From Beijerinckiaceae bacterium (GTDB lineage: Bacteria; Pseudomonadota; Alphaproteobacteria; Rhizobiales; Beijerinckiaceae): a stretch of 58,894 nt of DNA. The notes beneath the pieces were generated by a model. The model was not told the origin of the DNA, did no database searches, and was given only the letters and a program-made list of their open reading frames with translations. Location: positions 1-58,894 of the forward strand of contig CANJNI010000029.1 of the NCBI GenBank assembly GCA_947475995.1, written 5' to 3'. The translations under genes were made by a program, and so were the position numbers. Below, in pieces: positions 6,885 through 16,536 of this stretch (positions are counted from its first letter, which is position 1; each line of letters starts with the position of its first letter).

Positions 6885-8084
6885 TCACAATTGGGGTGGG
6901 GGAGAGCCCGCGCCTTTTTGCTTCTTCCACTCGGCCCGGTAGCGCTTCACCAGCCAGTTGTTGAATTCACGCTGCGATTGCTCCTGCCAGGAATATCGGC
7001 CGCGCGTTGCGTGGCGAGAGCGCAGGCCAACCTGTACCAGCGTATCGACGTGCTGGTCCTGCGAGCCGATGGAGGCGGAAACCTGCAGGTTTGCCTCCAG
7101 CTTCTCGCGAAACAGTTTGTCCTGCATCGCGCCAGGGGCCACGAGCCATCCACGATCCGCCATCACGTGATCCACTCCATCCGCCCGCAAAATAATATAG
7201 GCGATCATATCGGATCGGATGATGAGCGACAATGTCGGGGGGATATTGGCGAAGACCATGCGGTTGCGGTCTTCGTCGGTGAGCTTGGGGAAGACAGGGA
7301 GCAGCGCCTTCAGGGTCGCGTTGAAGCTGGCGTCCTTGTGCAGCGTGCCGTTGTAGCGATAGTAGCCTGCCGTGTCTTCCGGCAGCGCGGGGAATGTCGC
7401 CAGCCTGCTGGGCACATGGTCATGCAGCGGGCCGCCGTGCAGGCGGTTGGCGTGGTAGCCGTCGTTGTTGTTCTCGAACATCACTTTCCAGTTCCACGGA
7501 AAGCGGGTCTTGTCGGTGGGAATTTCGCCCTCGGCATTTTCGATATCGTAGTTCTTGATCGCTTCCGTCACGTCCTTCAGGCGAGGCGCCAGCGGTGCGG
7601 CGTTCGGGTCGAAGTTCACGAAGATGAAGCCCAGCCAGAGCTCCACCTTGAATTCGGGCAGGCCGAATTCCTCCTTGTGGAAGTCGCAGGCCTTCTCCAT
7701 GGCGGGCGCGCCCAGCAGGGAGCCGTTCAGCCCGTAGGACCAGTGATGGTAGGGGCACAGGAAGCGCCGCGCATTGCCGCGACCTTCGGCCACCAGCATG
7801 GCGCGATGCTGGCAGACGGAGGAAAGAACCTTGATTGATCCATCCTCCTGCCGAACCACCACCATCGGCTCGTCCGCGTGGGACGTGGTGAAATAGTCGC
7901 CCGTATTGGGAATCCATTGCGTGCGGCCGACGCAGAGCCATTCGTGGGAGAAGATGGCGTCTTTCTCGAACTCGAAGAAGTCCCTGTCCGTGTAGATGGT
8001 CGGCGGAAGCATGCGGGCTTCGTTGACGTCCAGAATGGAGGTGTCCATTCCGGCAAAAAAGGCGTCGTCGAATTTCGGCTTCAC
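6885..8084 (-). CDS. Rieske aromatic-ring-hydroxylating oxygenase, alpha subunit (copy A)
   Basis: A 399-residue oxygenase. The Rieske 2Fe-2S site is Cys91-Q-His93 and Cys110-PY-His113. The mononuclear iron region is ENNNDGYHANRLH with His211 and His216. Such enzymes insert oxygen into aromatic or quaternary-amine substrates using electrons from a separate reductase. I chose GTG 8084 (giving MKPKFDDAFFAG) because a GGAGA lies six to seven bases upstream and it matches the start of the close paralogue at 12859; an upstream TTG at 8105 is possible. No beta subunit, ferredoxin or reductase gene is found in the window. First gene of the minus operon. Confidence 0.9.
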   Translation of the reverse strand: MKPKFDDAFFAGMDTSILDVNEARMLPPTIYTDRDFFEFEKDAIFSHEWLCVGRTQWIPNTGDYFTTSHADEPMVVVRQEDGSIKVLSSVCQHRAMLVAEGRGNARRFLCPYHHWSYGLNGSLLGAPAMEKACDFHKEEFGLPEFKVELWLGFIFVNFDPNAAPLAPRLKDVTEAIKNYDIENAEGEIPTDKTRFPWNWKVMFENNNDGYHANRLHGGPLHDHVPSRLATFPALPEDTAGYYRYNGTLHKDASFNATLKALLPVFPKLTDEDRNRMVFANIPPTLSLIIRSDMIAYIILRADGVDHVMADRGWLVAPGAMQDKLFREKLEANLQVSASIGSQDQHVDTLVQVGLRSRHATRGRYSWQEQSQREFNNWLVKRYRAEWKKQKGAGSPPPQL

Positions 8085-8205
8085 TGTCTGTCTCCGGCAG
8101 CACAATCGGCAGCTTTCGGAAGGCTAGGCGGCGGGGCCCGCCATCACTTGATTGCGAGCGCCCAATTTGTTGCCACTGTTTCGGACGATTGGCCGCAGCG
8201 CGCGG

Positions 8206-10545
8206 TCAGACCGCAGAGCATTCGAAAAGCGATTTGCGCAGGGAAGCGTGAACGCACCAATTTCCATCGACGACCTGTGTGATGCCGAAATCAACGGCGA
8301 CGGACATCAGGGAAATCGCTTCGTCTTCCGACAGTCCCTTGCTGGTCATCAGGAAGCGCCGCATCTTCAGGAAGGCGTCTCGCATGGCCGGATCGAGAGA
8401 AGATTTCTTGTAAATCTCGCTCTGGGCCCGATCGCCGAGTTCCGCCTGGTAATTTGCGTAGCTGAAGCCGTGGACCACCCATTCGCGGTCGGTTTCGAGC
8501 AGCGGATAATTGATGTCCGCGAAAGGCTTGCCCGGAAGATCCTTCTTCTTGTGCAGAACGATCTGGAACATGCCGGTCATCGAACATTCGATGGCGGTTC
8601 CGCACACTTCGGAATCGCCCTGCGAGGCATGAGGATCGCCGATGGACAGGAGCGCGCCCGGCACTGAAACCGGCAGATAAATCGTCGAGCCCTGACCGGC
8701 GCGCCAGTTGTCCAGATTACCGCCGAAATAGGAGGGTGGGATCGAATCGACGAGTTCGCCTTCCTTCGGGGCGACGCCGATGAAGCCGAAATGCGGCCGT
8801 AGCGGAATCTTCACGCCCTTCAGAAAATTGAAATTCTTCTCGATGGTGCTGTGATCGACCGGGATGCCCGGATAATCGATGGTGGCGTGCACGACGCCGG
8901 ACGGATCCTTCTGGGGCGTCCAGCGAAAGCTGTAGGTCGCCTTGGCGTGGCTTCCGCAGCAATCGACTTCATAGATGGTGACGACCTCGCGCTTCTTGGG
9001 CTCGGTCAGCAGGTGGTCGTAATGGAAGCCCCACCATGTGGCGGCGTTGCTGCCGAAAGCCTTGCCCTTGTAGGCAGCGTTGGCGCTCGGCCTTGGATTG
9101 ATCTTGAGAATCCGCAGCTCGATGACGTCGCCGGGCTCGGCGTTTTGCACGGCGATGGGGCCGGTGCACAGATGCACCCCGAACCCTTCGCCGGCGCCGC
9201 GACCGTAAATGGACGCATCCATCGGTCCTGCGCCACGGCGATCGATCGCCTTGCCGTCCTTGGTCCAGCGAAACACGCTTTCGGCGCCGGAGTCACCCTT
9301 CACCATGCGCTCGTAATCGTCGTTCGCATGATGGGTCAGGGTTTCAACCGTTACGGCGTCGCCGGAGCGGACAGTCAGGGCAGGCGGAAGATGTTTGCTG
9401 ACAAAACCCCAGTGCACCGTCTTTTCGTTTGCCGGAAGATAATGATGCTCCGGGCCTTCGAGGGCGCGAATGTGGGAGGCCGGGATGGCGCTTTCTCCGC
9501 GGGCGCTCGTCAGTTCGATCGCCTCGCGCGCGAGCTTCTCGGCGGATTTCGGCCAGCCGCGGCCTATCCGGTTCATCACCTTGTCGGAGATCGCGCCGCC
9601 CATGGTCTTGCGGTAGGTGCGCGGAGAGACGTTGTAGCGCTCGCGGAATGTCCTTGAGAAATGGGCGGAATCGTTGAAACCCCAGCGGAAGCAGATGTCG
9701 GTGATCGACAGATGCGCGTAGAGCGGGTTGATCAAGTCCGAGCGGCACCGCTCCAGCCGGCGCAGTCGCAGATAGTGAATGAACGTCTCGCCTGCGTTTT
9801 CAAAAAGCTTCTGCAGATAGCGCGGAGAAATTCCTTCCGCCTCCGCAATGTCCTCGCGGCTCAGCTCATGCTCGCCCAGCCTTGTCTCGATTTGCTGACA
9901 GATGCGGTTGAGGATCGCCATCTGGGTGGATGTCGCGCCGCGCAATGAGTTCGCGGGCGTCTCGCTGGCCAGGCAGGTGGCGACAAATTCGGTGAGGGCG
10001 ATTTCAATGGGCTGGAATTGTTCAGCGTCGAATTCCTCGATCGTTTCCGCGACGGATTGAAGCATGCCGACGAAGACATGGCCGAAGCCGGTGTTGGCGG
10101 CGACGCGCGCGGACTTGAGGTTGCTGATGTTTATGAGGCGTGCATCAAGGACCGATTGCGGCACACGCACGAACAATTGCCGGAAATCGGACAGGAACGT
10201 CATCTGGAAATCCGGCCGCATGGGACCGGTCGCGATGTCGCCCGGCATGAGACTGACGGGTCCGTCCGGCGTATGCAGCGTGGCGCGCCCTTCCAGATGC
10301 AGCGCCAGCCAGAGGCCTCCCTTTGTTTTTTCGACGCGGGCGGCCATTTCCTGCGGGTTCGAACTGATGCGCGCAATCAGGATGCCGAGTGGCGTCACAA
10401 TCCAGCGCGCATCGCCGCGCAATTCCTGCCGTCCGTCCGGGCGCTTTGGCGACAGCGAGAACCGCGACAGAGTCTCCGACCAGGCGCTTGACCTGTCAGC
10501 GCCCGGATAAGCCTCTGTCGTGAAGTACCAACTCGACATCAGCAT
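8206..10545 (-). CDS. AraC-family regulator fused to acetamidase/formamidase-like enzyme
   Basis: One uninterrupted 779-codon frame. Residues about 30-190 resemble the cupin-like ligand domain of FeaR-type AraC regulators (WLALHLEGRATL, LMPGDIATGP). Residues about 211-313 form the two-helix-turn-helix DNA-binding domain (LSREDIAEAEGISPRYLQ; ITDICFRWGFNDSAHFSRTF; YNVSPRTYRK). Residues about 360-779 are a complete FmdA/AmdA-type amidohydrolase (KTVHWGF, THHANDDY, FGGNLDNW, GDPHASQGDSE, QVVDGNW), aligning end to end with the separate 355-residue enzyme at 17502. I see no stop or frameshift at the junction (about 314-360). The start ATG 10545 has a GGAG eight bases upstream. It may be a regulator that senses or consumes its own amide inducer. 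This role is inference; the domain calls are firm. Confidence 0.88.
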   Translation of the reverse strand: MLMSSWYFTTEAYPGADRSSAWSETLSRFSLSPKRPDGRQELRGDARWIVTPLGILIARISSNPQEMAARVEKTKGGLWLALHLEGRATLHTPDGPVSLMPGDIATGPMRPDFQMTFLSDFRQLFVRVPQSVLDARLINISNLKSARVAANTGFGHVFVGMLQSVAETIEEFDAEQFQPIEIALTEFVATCLASETPANSLRGATSTQMAILNRICQQIETRLGEHELSREDIAEAEGISPRYLQKLFENAGETFIHYLRLRRLERCRSDLINPLYAHLSITDICFRWGFNDSAHFSRTFRERYNVSPRTYRKTMGGAISDKVMNRIGRGWPKSAEKLAREAIELTSARGESAIPASHIRALEGPEHHYLPANEKTVHWGFVSKHLPPALTVRSGDAVTVETLTHHANDDYERMVKGDSGAESVFRWTKDGKAIDRRGAGPMDASIYGRGAGEGFGVHLCTGPIAVQNAEPGDVIELRILKINPRPSANAAYKGKAFGSNAATWWGFHYDHLLTEPKKREVVTIYEVDCCGSHAKATYSFRWTPQKDPSGVVHATIDYPGIPVDHSTIEKNFNFLKGVKIPLRPHFGFIGVAPKEGELVDSIPPSYFGGNLDNWRAGQGSTIYLPVSVPGALLSIGDPHASQGDSEVCGTAIECSMTGMFQIVLHKKKDLPGKPFADINYPLLETDREWVVHGFSYANYQAELGDRAQSEIYKKSSLDPAMRDAFLKMRRFLMTSKGLSEDEAISLMSVAVDFGITQVVDGNWCVHASLRKSLFECSAV

Positions 10546-10605
10546 AGCTTTCGCTCCAACCGGTACACGCCACGAACCATGCAGGACGCGTACCAGCCGG
10601 ACGGG

Positions 10606-11601
10606 TCAGAGCTTGATCACGAGGGACCCCATGGTGCCCCGGTCCTCGAAGTCCCGATGAGCCTGCGCCACATTTTCAAGCGAATAGACGGCCGGGCGTC
10701 CCGGCCGTAACGTTCCCTTCCCTATGGCGGCCAGCACTTCCTGTGCGCGCGCCAGATATTCTTCTCGCTCGGCGTTGTAGGTCGAGCCGCTGAATTTGGT
10801 CAGGTACAGGGCATTATGTTGCAACATGACGGGATCCACCGGATCCATCATGCCCGCAGCCTGTCCGAAAGAGACCATCATGCCGTATTTGCGGATGCAG
10901 TCAAACGACTTGAGAAACGTATCCGCCCCGACTCCGTCGTAGACGACATCGACGCCGCGGCCTTCCGTAATGTCCATGGTGCGCTTTACGAAATCCTCGC
11001 GGCTCACGACGATCACATGTTCACAACCGTTGGATCTGGCGTAATCGACCTTTTCGTCGCGGCTGACTGTGCCGATGACGGTGGCCCCGAGGCTCTTGCA
11101 CCACTGGGACACGATGGAGCCGACACCGCCCGCCGCAGCCTGCAGGAGAACGACATCTCCGGGTTTGACCTTGTAGCAGGCGCGCACCATGCCCTGAACC
11201 GTGATGCCCCGGTACATCAGCGCAGCGGCGTCGAGGTCCGCGACACCAGACGGTATGTGATAAAGACGGTCGGCCTCGAAGGTGCGGGCCTCCGTGTAAG
11301 CGCCGATCGTATTGGTTGCCGTCGCATAGCCGACCTTGTCGCCGACCTTGAACCCTTCGACGCCTGCGCCGAGCTCTTCGATAATGCCGACCGCCTCCAG
11401 ACCGGGCGTGAACGGCATGGGAAGTTTCGCCATTGCGTGGGGAGGCGCCGTGCCGCGACGATAATGAACGTCGGCGAAATTTACCCCGATGGCCGTGTGG
11501 CGCAGCAGAACCTCGCCCGGACCCGGCTTGCCGGGGTCCATTTCGACGAGGCGCATGACGTCGGGCCCGCCGACTTTCTCAACAACGATGGTTTTGGCCA
11601 T
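10606..11601 (-). CDS. quinone oxidoreductase-like MDR protein (copy 1)
   Basis: A 331-residue medium-chain reductase without zinc sites, of the NADPH:quinone reductase (QOR) type. It has the N-terminal GVNFADVHYRRG, the nucleotide-binding QAAAGGVGSIVSQW (about 152-165), VYDGVGADTF and HRDFEDRGTMGSLV at the end. The start is ATG 11601 with GGGGAG upstream, not the longer frame. Relatives reduce quinones or enals with NADPH. The protein is a clear tandem duplicate of the next gene. It lies between the AraC-formamidase fusion and that duplicate, all on the minus strand, so these three may be co-transcribed. Confidence 0.88.
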   Translation of the reverse strand: MAKTIVVEKVGGPDVMRLVEMDPGKPGPGEVLLRHTAIGVNFADVHYRRGTAPPHAMAKLPMPFTPGLEAVGIIEELGAGVEGFKVGDKVGYATATNTIGAYTEARTFEADRLYHIPSGVADLDAAALMYRGITVQGMVRACYKVKPGDVVLLQAAAGGVGSIVSQWCKSLGATVIGTVSRDEKVDYARSNGCEHVIVVSREDFVKRTMDITEGRGVDVVYDGVGADTFLKSFDCIRKYGMMVSFGQAAGMMDPVDPVMLQHNALYLTKFSGSTYNAEREEYLARAQEVLAAIGKGTLRPGRPAVYSLENVAQAHRDFEDRGTMGSLVIKL

Positions 11602-11680
11602 AAGACTCCCCTTGATCAGGGGAGTATCGAAAGGCGGGGGCCGATCTTCTTGACCACCCTCGCACAAATTGCTGTCGGGC

Positions 11681-12673
11681 TCAGGCGAGGAGTACGACCG
11701 GGCCCTGCGTTCGGCGCTCCTCGATATCCCGATGCGCTCGCGCGGCTTCGGACAAGGGATAAGTCGTCGGATTGGCTCCGCTGAGAAGCCCCGCCGAGAT
11801 CGCCTTGATCACTTCGCCGGCGCGGAAACGATAATCCTCGATACGCGAATTATAGGTCGAACCGCTGAAGCGGGTGAGATAAATCCCATTATGCTGGAGT
11901 TCGACCGGGTCAAGCGGACTGACCATTCCGGACGTGTGTCCGAATGAAACCATCATTCCATATTTGCAGATTGCTTCAAGAGAGCGACGGAAGACCGCTT
12001 CGCCGACCCCGTCATAGACAACATCGACCCCGCGTCCATTGGTGAGTTCGCGCGTGCGGGCGACAAAGTCTTCCTCTCCGAGGACAATGGCGTCGCTGCA
12101 ACCATTGGCGAGCGCGCGGGCCGCCTTTTCCCGTGTGCTGACCGTGCCGATGACTCGCGCGCCGAGGCCGGACGCCCATCTTGCAAGCACCGACCCGACG
12201 CCGCCTGCCGCTGCATGAAGCAAAATCGTCTGACCCTGCTCGACCCGATAGCAGCTGCGGATCATTCCGTGGACAGTGATGCCCTTGTAGAGCACGGCCG
12301 CCACGTCGATGTCTGTCGTGTCATCTGGAAGCTTGACCGCAAGCTGCGCATCGATCAGGCGCGACTCCGCGTAGCCGCCCACCATGGAGGCGACCGCATA
12401 GGCCACGCGGTCGCCGGGGCGCAGGTCGTGGACATTGGCGCCGACCGCCTCGACGATTCCGGAAGCTTCCAGACCGGGAGTCAGGGGGAATTTCACCTGC
12501 GCCATCGCGTGGGGCGGCGCTGTGCCCCGGCGCTTGTGGATGTCGCCGAAATTCACCCCCATGGCGTTCTGGAGAATTCGTATTTCTTCGCTCCCCGGCG
12601 GCCCGGGGTCATGCTGGACCAGTTTCATCACTTCCGGCGGCCCGACCGTGTCAGCAAAAATCGTCAGCGGCAT
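11681..12673 (-). CDS. quinone oxidoreductase-like MDR protein (copy 2)
   Basis: A 330-residue QOR-type reductase, colinear with copy 1 over its full length (GVNFGDIHKRRG, HAAAGGVGSVLARW, VYDGVGEAVF, FSGSTYNSRIEDY, HRDIEERRTQG). No catalytic or structural zinc residues are present. The cofactor is expected to be NADPH. It starts 186 bases from the divergent Rieske copy B, so a shared control region between 12674 and 12858 is likely. The substrate is unknown; reduction of a quinone or unsaturated intermediate from the neighbouring oxygenases is a reasonable guess. Confidence 0.88.
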   Translation of the reverse strand: MPLTIFADTVGPPEVMKLVQHDPGPPGSEEIRILQNAMGVNFGDIHKRRGTAPPHAMAQVKFPLTPGLEASGIVEAVGANVHDLRPGDRVAYAVASMVGGYAESRLIDAQLAVKLPDDTTDIDVAAVLYKGITVHGMIRSCYRVEQGQTILLHAAAGGVGSVLARWASGLGARVIGTVSTREKAARALANGCSDAIVLGEEDFVARTRELTNGRGVDVVYDGVGEAVFRRSLEAICKYGMMVSFGHTSGMVSPLDPVELQHNGIYLTRFSGSTYNSRIEDYRFRAGEVIKAISAGLLSGANPTTYPLSEAARAHRDIEERRTQGPVVLLA

Positions 12674-12858
12674 TCGTCAGCACCCTTCTTGGTCTGATGC
12701 TAGACAGAGGCGGTGGCCGCGACTTGATCCGTCTCGCCCCACTTGTTGACCGCCCGGAGCGATTTCGCCGTCGCAACAAATCGTTCGCCTGCAGGCAAGA
12801 TGGCGAGGCGCGCGGCGAACAAGGTTGGAAGGGACCGACAGGTCCCGGGGAGATATTG

Positions 12859-14052
12859 ATGGCGAATGTGAAGTTCAGCGACGCATTTTTCGAGAACCTC
12901 GAGAGTTCGATCATCGACGTCGCCAACGCCGAAACGCTGCCTCCCGAATGCTATACTGACGCGGCTTTCTTCGAATTCGAGAAGGAAGCCATTTTCATGC
13001 ATGAGTGGCTGTGCGTCGGCCGCGAAAACTGGATCGCCAACCCGGGCGACTATTTCACGGCGGATCACGCGGACGAACCGCTTGTCATCGCGCGCACGCA
13101 GGACGGCGCGATCAACGCCATGTCAGCCGTATGCCAGCATCGCGCGATGCTGGTCGCCGAAGGCCGCGGCAACCGTCGCAGTTTCCTTTGTCCGTATCAC
13201 CACTGGGCCTATGGACTCGACGGCAAGCTGCTGTCTGCGCCAGCTATGGAAAAGACCTGCGATTTCGACAAGGGCAAATACGGCTTGCCGCGCATCAAGG
13301 TTGAAACCTGGCTTGGATTCATCTTTGTGAATTTCGATCCGGACGCCGAACCGCTGAAACCGCGGCTGACGGCGATCGATGAGGTCCTGAAGAACTACCA
13401 TATCGAAACGGCGGAAGAATCCGAACATCCCGGTCCATCCAGCAAGGAATACTGGAACTGGAAGGTCCGTTTCGAAAACAGCAACGACGGCTATCACGCC
13501 AACCGCCTGCATCAGGGGCCGGTGCACAATATCGTGCCGAGCGATCTGGCGACGTTTCCGTCGTTGCCGGCGAATACGGCAGGCTATTTCCGGTACAATC
13601 AGACCTTGCATCCGGACGCTGCCTTCAATCCGACCTTGAAGGCTGTTCTGCCGGTGTTTCCGGGCCTCACGCCTGAAGAGCGGCACCGCATGCTCTTCAT
13701 CAACCTGCCGCCGTCGCTGTTTCTCGTCGCACGCAGCGAGACCCTTACCTACAACATCTTCTTCGTGCATGGACCCGAGTCGATGTCTAGCCAGCGCGGG
13801 TGGATGGTGCCGCCAGGCGTCAAGAGCCAGCCGCTTTTCAAGGAACGCCTGCAGATGAATGTCGATGGTTCGAAGCCGATCTTCGAGCAGGATCGGCATG
13901 TCGATACGATGGTGCAGGTTGGATTGCGGTCAAGGTTTGCGACGCGCGGCCGCTACTCGTGGCAGGAGAAGAGCCAGCAGGAGTTCAACGCATGGCTTGT
14001 GAAGCGTTATCGAACCGAATGGAAGCGGCGCGCTTCCGGACATGCGGCATAA
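12859..14052 (+). CDS. Rieske aromatic-ring-hydroxylating oxygenase, alpha subunit (copy B)
   Basis: A 397-residue paralogue of the oxygenase at 6885-8084, aligning from the first residues (MANVKFSDAFFENL) to the end (YSWQEKSQQEFNAWLVKRYR). The Rieske site CQHRAM...CPYHH and the mononuclear site ENSNDGYHANRLH are intact. The start ATG 12859 has GGGGAG upstream; a longer frame exists but lacks that context. It heads a plus-strand group with the TauD-type dioxygenase and a binding protein. Again no electron-transfer partner is adjacent. It probably acts on a substrate related to that of copy A. Confidence 0.9.
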   Translation: MANVKFSDAFFENLESSIIDVANAETLPPECYTDAAFFEFEKEAIFMHEWLCVGRENWIANPGDYFTADHADEPLVIARTQDGAINAMSAVCQHRAMLVAEGRGNRRSFLCPYHHWAYGLDGKLLSAPAMEKTCDFDKGKYGLPRIKVETWLGFIFVNFDPDAEPLKPRLTAIDEVLKNYHIETAEESEHPGPSSKEYWNWKVRFENSNDGYHANRLHQGPVHNIVPSDLATFPSLPANTAGYFRYNQTLHPDAAFNPTLKAVLPVFPGLTPEERHRMLFINLPPSLFLVARSETLTYNIFFVHGPESMSSQRGWMVPPGVKSQPLFKERLQMNVDGSKPIFEQDRHVDTMVQVGLRSRFATRGRYSWQEKSQQEFNAWLVKRYRTEWKRRASGHAA

Positions 14053-14111
14053 AGTGAGGCGCGAGACCGGTAGCGGGTCCGTCCCGTTACCCTGACGGAT
14101 GGAGACCGGGC

Positions 14112-14966
14112 ATGGCGACAGTCGAAGCAGTGAAGTTGAAGACCCGCCCGCTTCTGCCGAAGTTCGGAGTCGAAATTCTCGGCGTCAATCTGACCGAAGC
14201 GGATCGGCCCACGATGGCCGCAGTGCTGGACACTTTTCACAAGAACGGCGCGATCCTGCTCCGTGGCCAGTCGTTGACTCCCGCCCAGCAGGTCGCGTTC
14301 ACGCGGGAATTCGGAGAACCCGAAACCAATGTCCGTGAAGAACACACCGTGCCCGAATTTCCGGAAGTGTTCGTCATATCGAACAAGATCGTTGACGGAA
14401 AGCCGATCGGAAATCCGGAAGCAGGGCTGAACTGGCACACGGATTTCCAGTATGGCCAGCGCACGGCGCTTTCGACGATCCTTCACGCGCTGGAGGTCCC
14501 GCCGGTCGGTTCAGACACGTTGCTGGCGGACCTGTGCTCTGCGTGGAACGAATTGCCCGAAGAAAAGAAAAGGCAGATCGACGGGCTGCAGGTTCATTTC
14601 AGCTATCAGATGTTTCAGGACAAGCGCGGCGTGAAGCTGACGCAGGCCGAAAAGGACATGATGCCCGACGTGATCCATCCGCTTGTGCGCACTCATCCGG
14701 CGGACGGGCGCAAGGCGATCTGGGGTCTGGCGGTCAGCCCGGTCAAGGAAATCGTCGGCATGCCGGAAGAAGAGGGCCTCGATCTGATCAGGGAACTCAT
14801 CGCCTACTGTACGCAAGAGGCGTTCCTTTACCGTCACAAATGGCAGCCCGGCGACGTGCTTGTGTGGGACAATCGCTGCACGCTCCATACTGGCACGCCT
14901 TTTGATATGAAAAACCATATCCGGCATGTGCATCGCACCTGGGTGCAGGGAGACAAGCCCTTCTAA
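14112..14966 (+). CDS. TauD/TfdA-family Fe(II)/2-oxoglutarate-dependent dioxygenase
   Basis: A 284-residue jelly-roll dioxygenase expected to couple 2-oxoglutarate decarboxylation to hydroxylation of a substrate, often releasing a sulfonate, ether or amine group. The facial triad is His109-T-Asp111 (NWHTDFQ) and His259 (RCTLHTGTPF), with the 2-oxoglutarate-binding Arg275 in RHVHRTW. GGAG lies eight bases before the ATG. It follows Rieske copy B by 59 bases and precedes a binding protein by 37 bases, which suggests one transcript. The substrate cannot be assigned. Confidence 0.92.
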   Translation: MATVEAVKLKTRPLLPKFGVEILGVNLTEADRPTMAAVLDTFHKNGAILLRGQSLTPAQQVAFTREFGEPETNVREEHTVPEFPEVFVISNKIVDGKPIGNPEAGLNWHTDFQYGQRTALSTILHALEVPPVGSDTLLADLCSAWNELPEEKKRQIDGLQVHFSYQMFQDKRGVKLTQAEKDMMPDVIHPLVRTHPADGRKAIWGLAVSPVKEIVGMPEEEGLDLIRELIAYCTQEAFLYRHKWQPGDVLVWDNRCTLHTGTPFDMKNHIRHVHRTWVQGDKPF

Positions 14967-15003
14967 GCATTCCGTTTCATCGAACAGCCTGAAGGACAAG
15001 CAA

Positions 15004-16524
15004 ATGATCAACCGCCGTTCATTGATTGCTTCGGGCGCCGCCGCGCTCGCGGCTCCCGCCGTCCTGCGCTCGGCCGCAGCGCAGGCCAAGCCCCTCACGA
15101 TCGCTTTCCCGTCCGACCTGTCGTCGTGGGACGCGATGAACGCCGGCACCTCGGTCACGCAGTCGCTCTACAAATGCGTTTTCGACACCTGCCTCGACAT
15201 CGACACGAACGCGCGACTCATTCCCTCGCTCGGCTCCTTCCAATGGACGGACAACAACAATCAGGTTCTCGAACTGACGTTGCGCGACGACGCGAAGTTT
15301 CACAATGGCGATCCGGTGACGGCGGAGGACGTGCATTTTTCGTTCTTCACGCGTCTGAAAGCCGACGACACTCTCGCGGTGGCCGGCAATTTCGGCAAGA
15401 TCGTCGAGGCGATCGAGACGCCGGCCAAGAACAAGGTCATCTTCAAGTTCGCTTCCAAATATGTGACGGCGCCTCAACGGCTCGCCAGCGTGGGCTATGT
15501 GATGCCGCGCGCCTATTATGAGAAGGTTGGCGGGCTCGATGGATTCCTCAAGGCGCCGGTGGGCGCGGGTCCTTACAAGCTTGTTGATTATCAGCGCGAC
15601 TCACGCATTGTTCTTGAAGCGTTCGATGGCTACTGGCGCGGCGCGCCGAAAATCCGGAATGTGACAATCCAGATCGTCAAGGATCCGACAACCCGGATCG
15701 CGGCGATCCAGAGCGGACAGGTGGATTTCGCCCATAACCTTCCGGTGCGCGAAGTCGCGCGGCTCGGAGCGATGGCGAATCTTACCGGCAATCTGCATTC
15801 GATCAGCAATGTCGTGATGATCCACATGGTCAACAAGGGCCCGTTCCAGGACCCCAATCTTCGCCTCGCGATGCACCACGCCATCAACAAGGAGGCTTTG
15901 TCCAAAGCGTTCTTCAACGGGCAGGCCGAACCGCTTTACATGTGGGGCGGCAAGGGGTCGGCGTCGAACGATCCGAACTTCGTCTTCCCGTTTGATCCCA
16001 ATCTTGCCAAGTCGTTGCTGGCGAAGTCAGGATACAGCACGAGCAACCCCGCCAAGATCGAGTTCACGACCTTCAACGGCACGTTCCCGAACGACTTCGA
16101 CATCGCCCGCACGCTGGTGCAAATGTGGAAGCAGGTTGGCATCGAGGCCAACCTTTCGGTGATGGAGTTCACGAAGTACGGCGAGCTGTCGCGCAACGAC
16201 AAGCTGGAAGCTCCCATTCTGTATAACTGGTTCAATCCGACCGACGATCCGGAATCCTATTCGGGCTCGATCCTCGATCCCAAGAAGCGCTTCTCGGTCT
16301 GGAAAAGCGACGACATTTCGGAAAAGCTCGATCCGCTTCTGGCCGAGACGGTCTATGAAAAGCGCGTCGCAGGTTATCGCGAGTTCGACAAGTGGGCGGT
16401 CCAGAAAGGCTATGCGTTCCCGGTCCTGCAGGGCGTTGCGACGGTGGTCTATTCCAAGCGCGTCGGCTATGTTCCCTATCGCACAGGCCTTGTTGCGCCC
16501 TGGACCTGGACGCTTTCCGCCTGA
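15004..16524 (+). CDS. peptide/nickel-type ABC solute-binding protein (SBP_bac_5)
   Basis: A 506-residue periplasmic binding protein. The N-terminus MINRRSLIASGAAALAAP is a twin-arginine-type signal ending near AAAQA, followed by LTIAFPSDLSSWDAMNAG and the family motif RDDAKFHNGDPVTAEDV. The start is ATG 15004 after AAGGAC; the longer frame overlaps the upstream gene. No permease follows it directly. The nearest matching transporter is the Dpp-type set at 18615-22401 on the other strand, which has no binding protein of its own, so the two probably work together. That pairing is inference. Confidence 0.9.
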   Translation: MINRRSLIASGAAALAAPAVLRSAAAQAKPLTIAFPSDLSSWDAMNAGTSVTQSLYKCVFDTCLDIDTNARLIPSLGSFQWTDNNNQVLELTLRDDAKFHNGDPVTAEDVHFSFFTRLKADDTLAVAGNFGKIVEAIETPAKNKVIFKFASKYVTAPQRLASVGYVMPRAYYEKVGGLDGFLKAPVGAGPYKLVDYQRDSRIVLEAFDGYWRGAPKIRNVTIQIVKDPTTRIAAIQSGQVDFAHNLPVREVARLGAMANLTGNLHSISNVVMIHMVNKGPFQDPNLRLAMHHAINKEALSKAFFNGQAEPLYMWGGKGSASNDPNFVFPFDPNLAKSLLAKSGYSTSNPAKIEFTTFNGTFPNDFDIARTLVQMWKQVGIEANLSVMEFTKYGELSRNDKLEAPILYNWFNPTDDPESYSGSILDPKKRFSVWKSDDISEKLDPLLAETVYEKRVAGYREFDKWAVQKGYAFPVLQGVATVVYSKRVGYVPYRTGLVAPWTWTLSA

Positions 16525-16536
16525 TCGGCCAAAATC

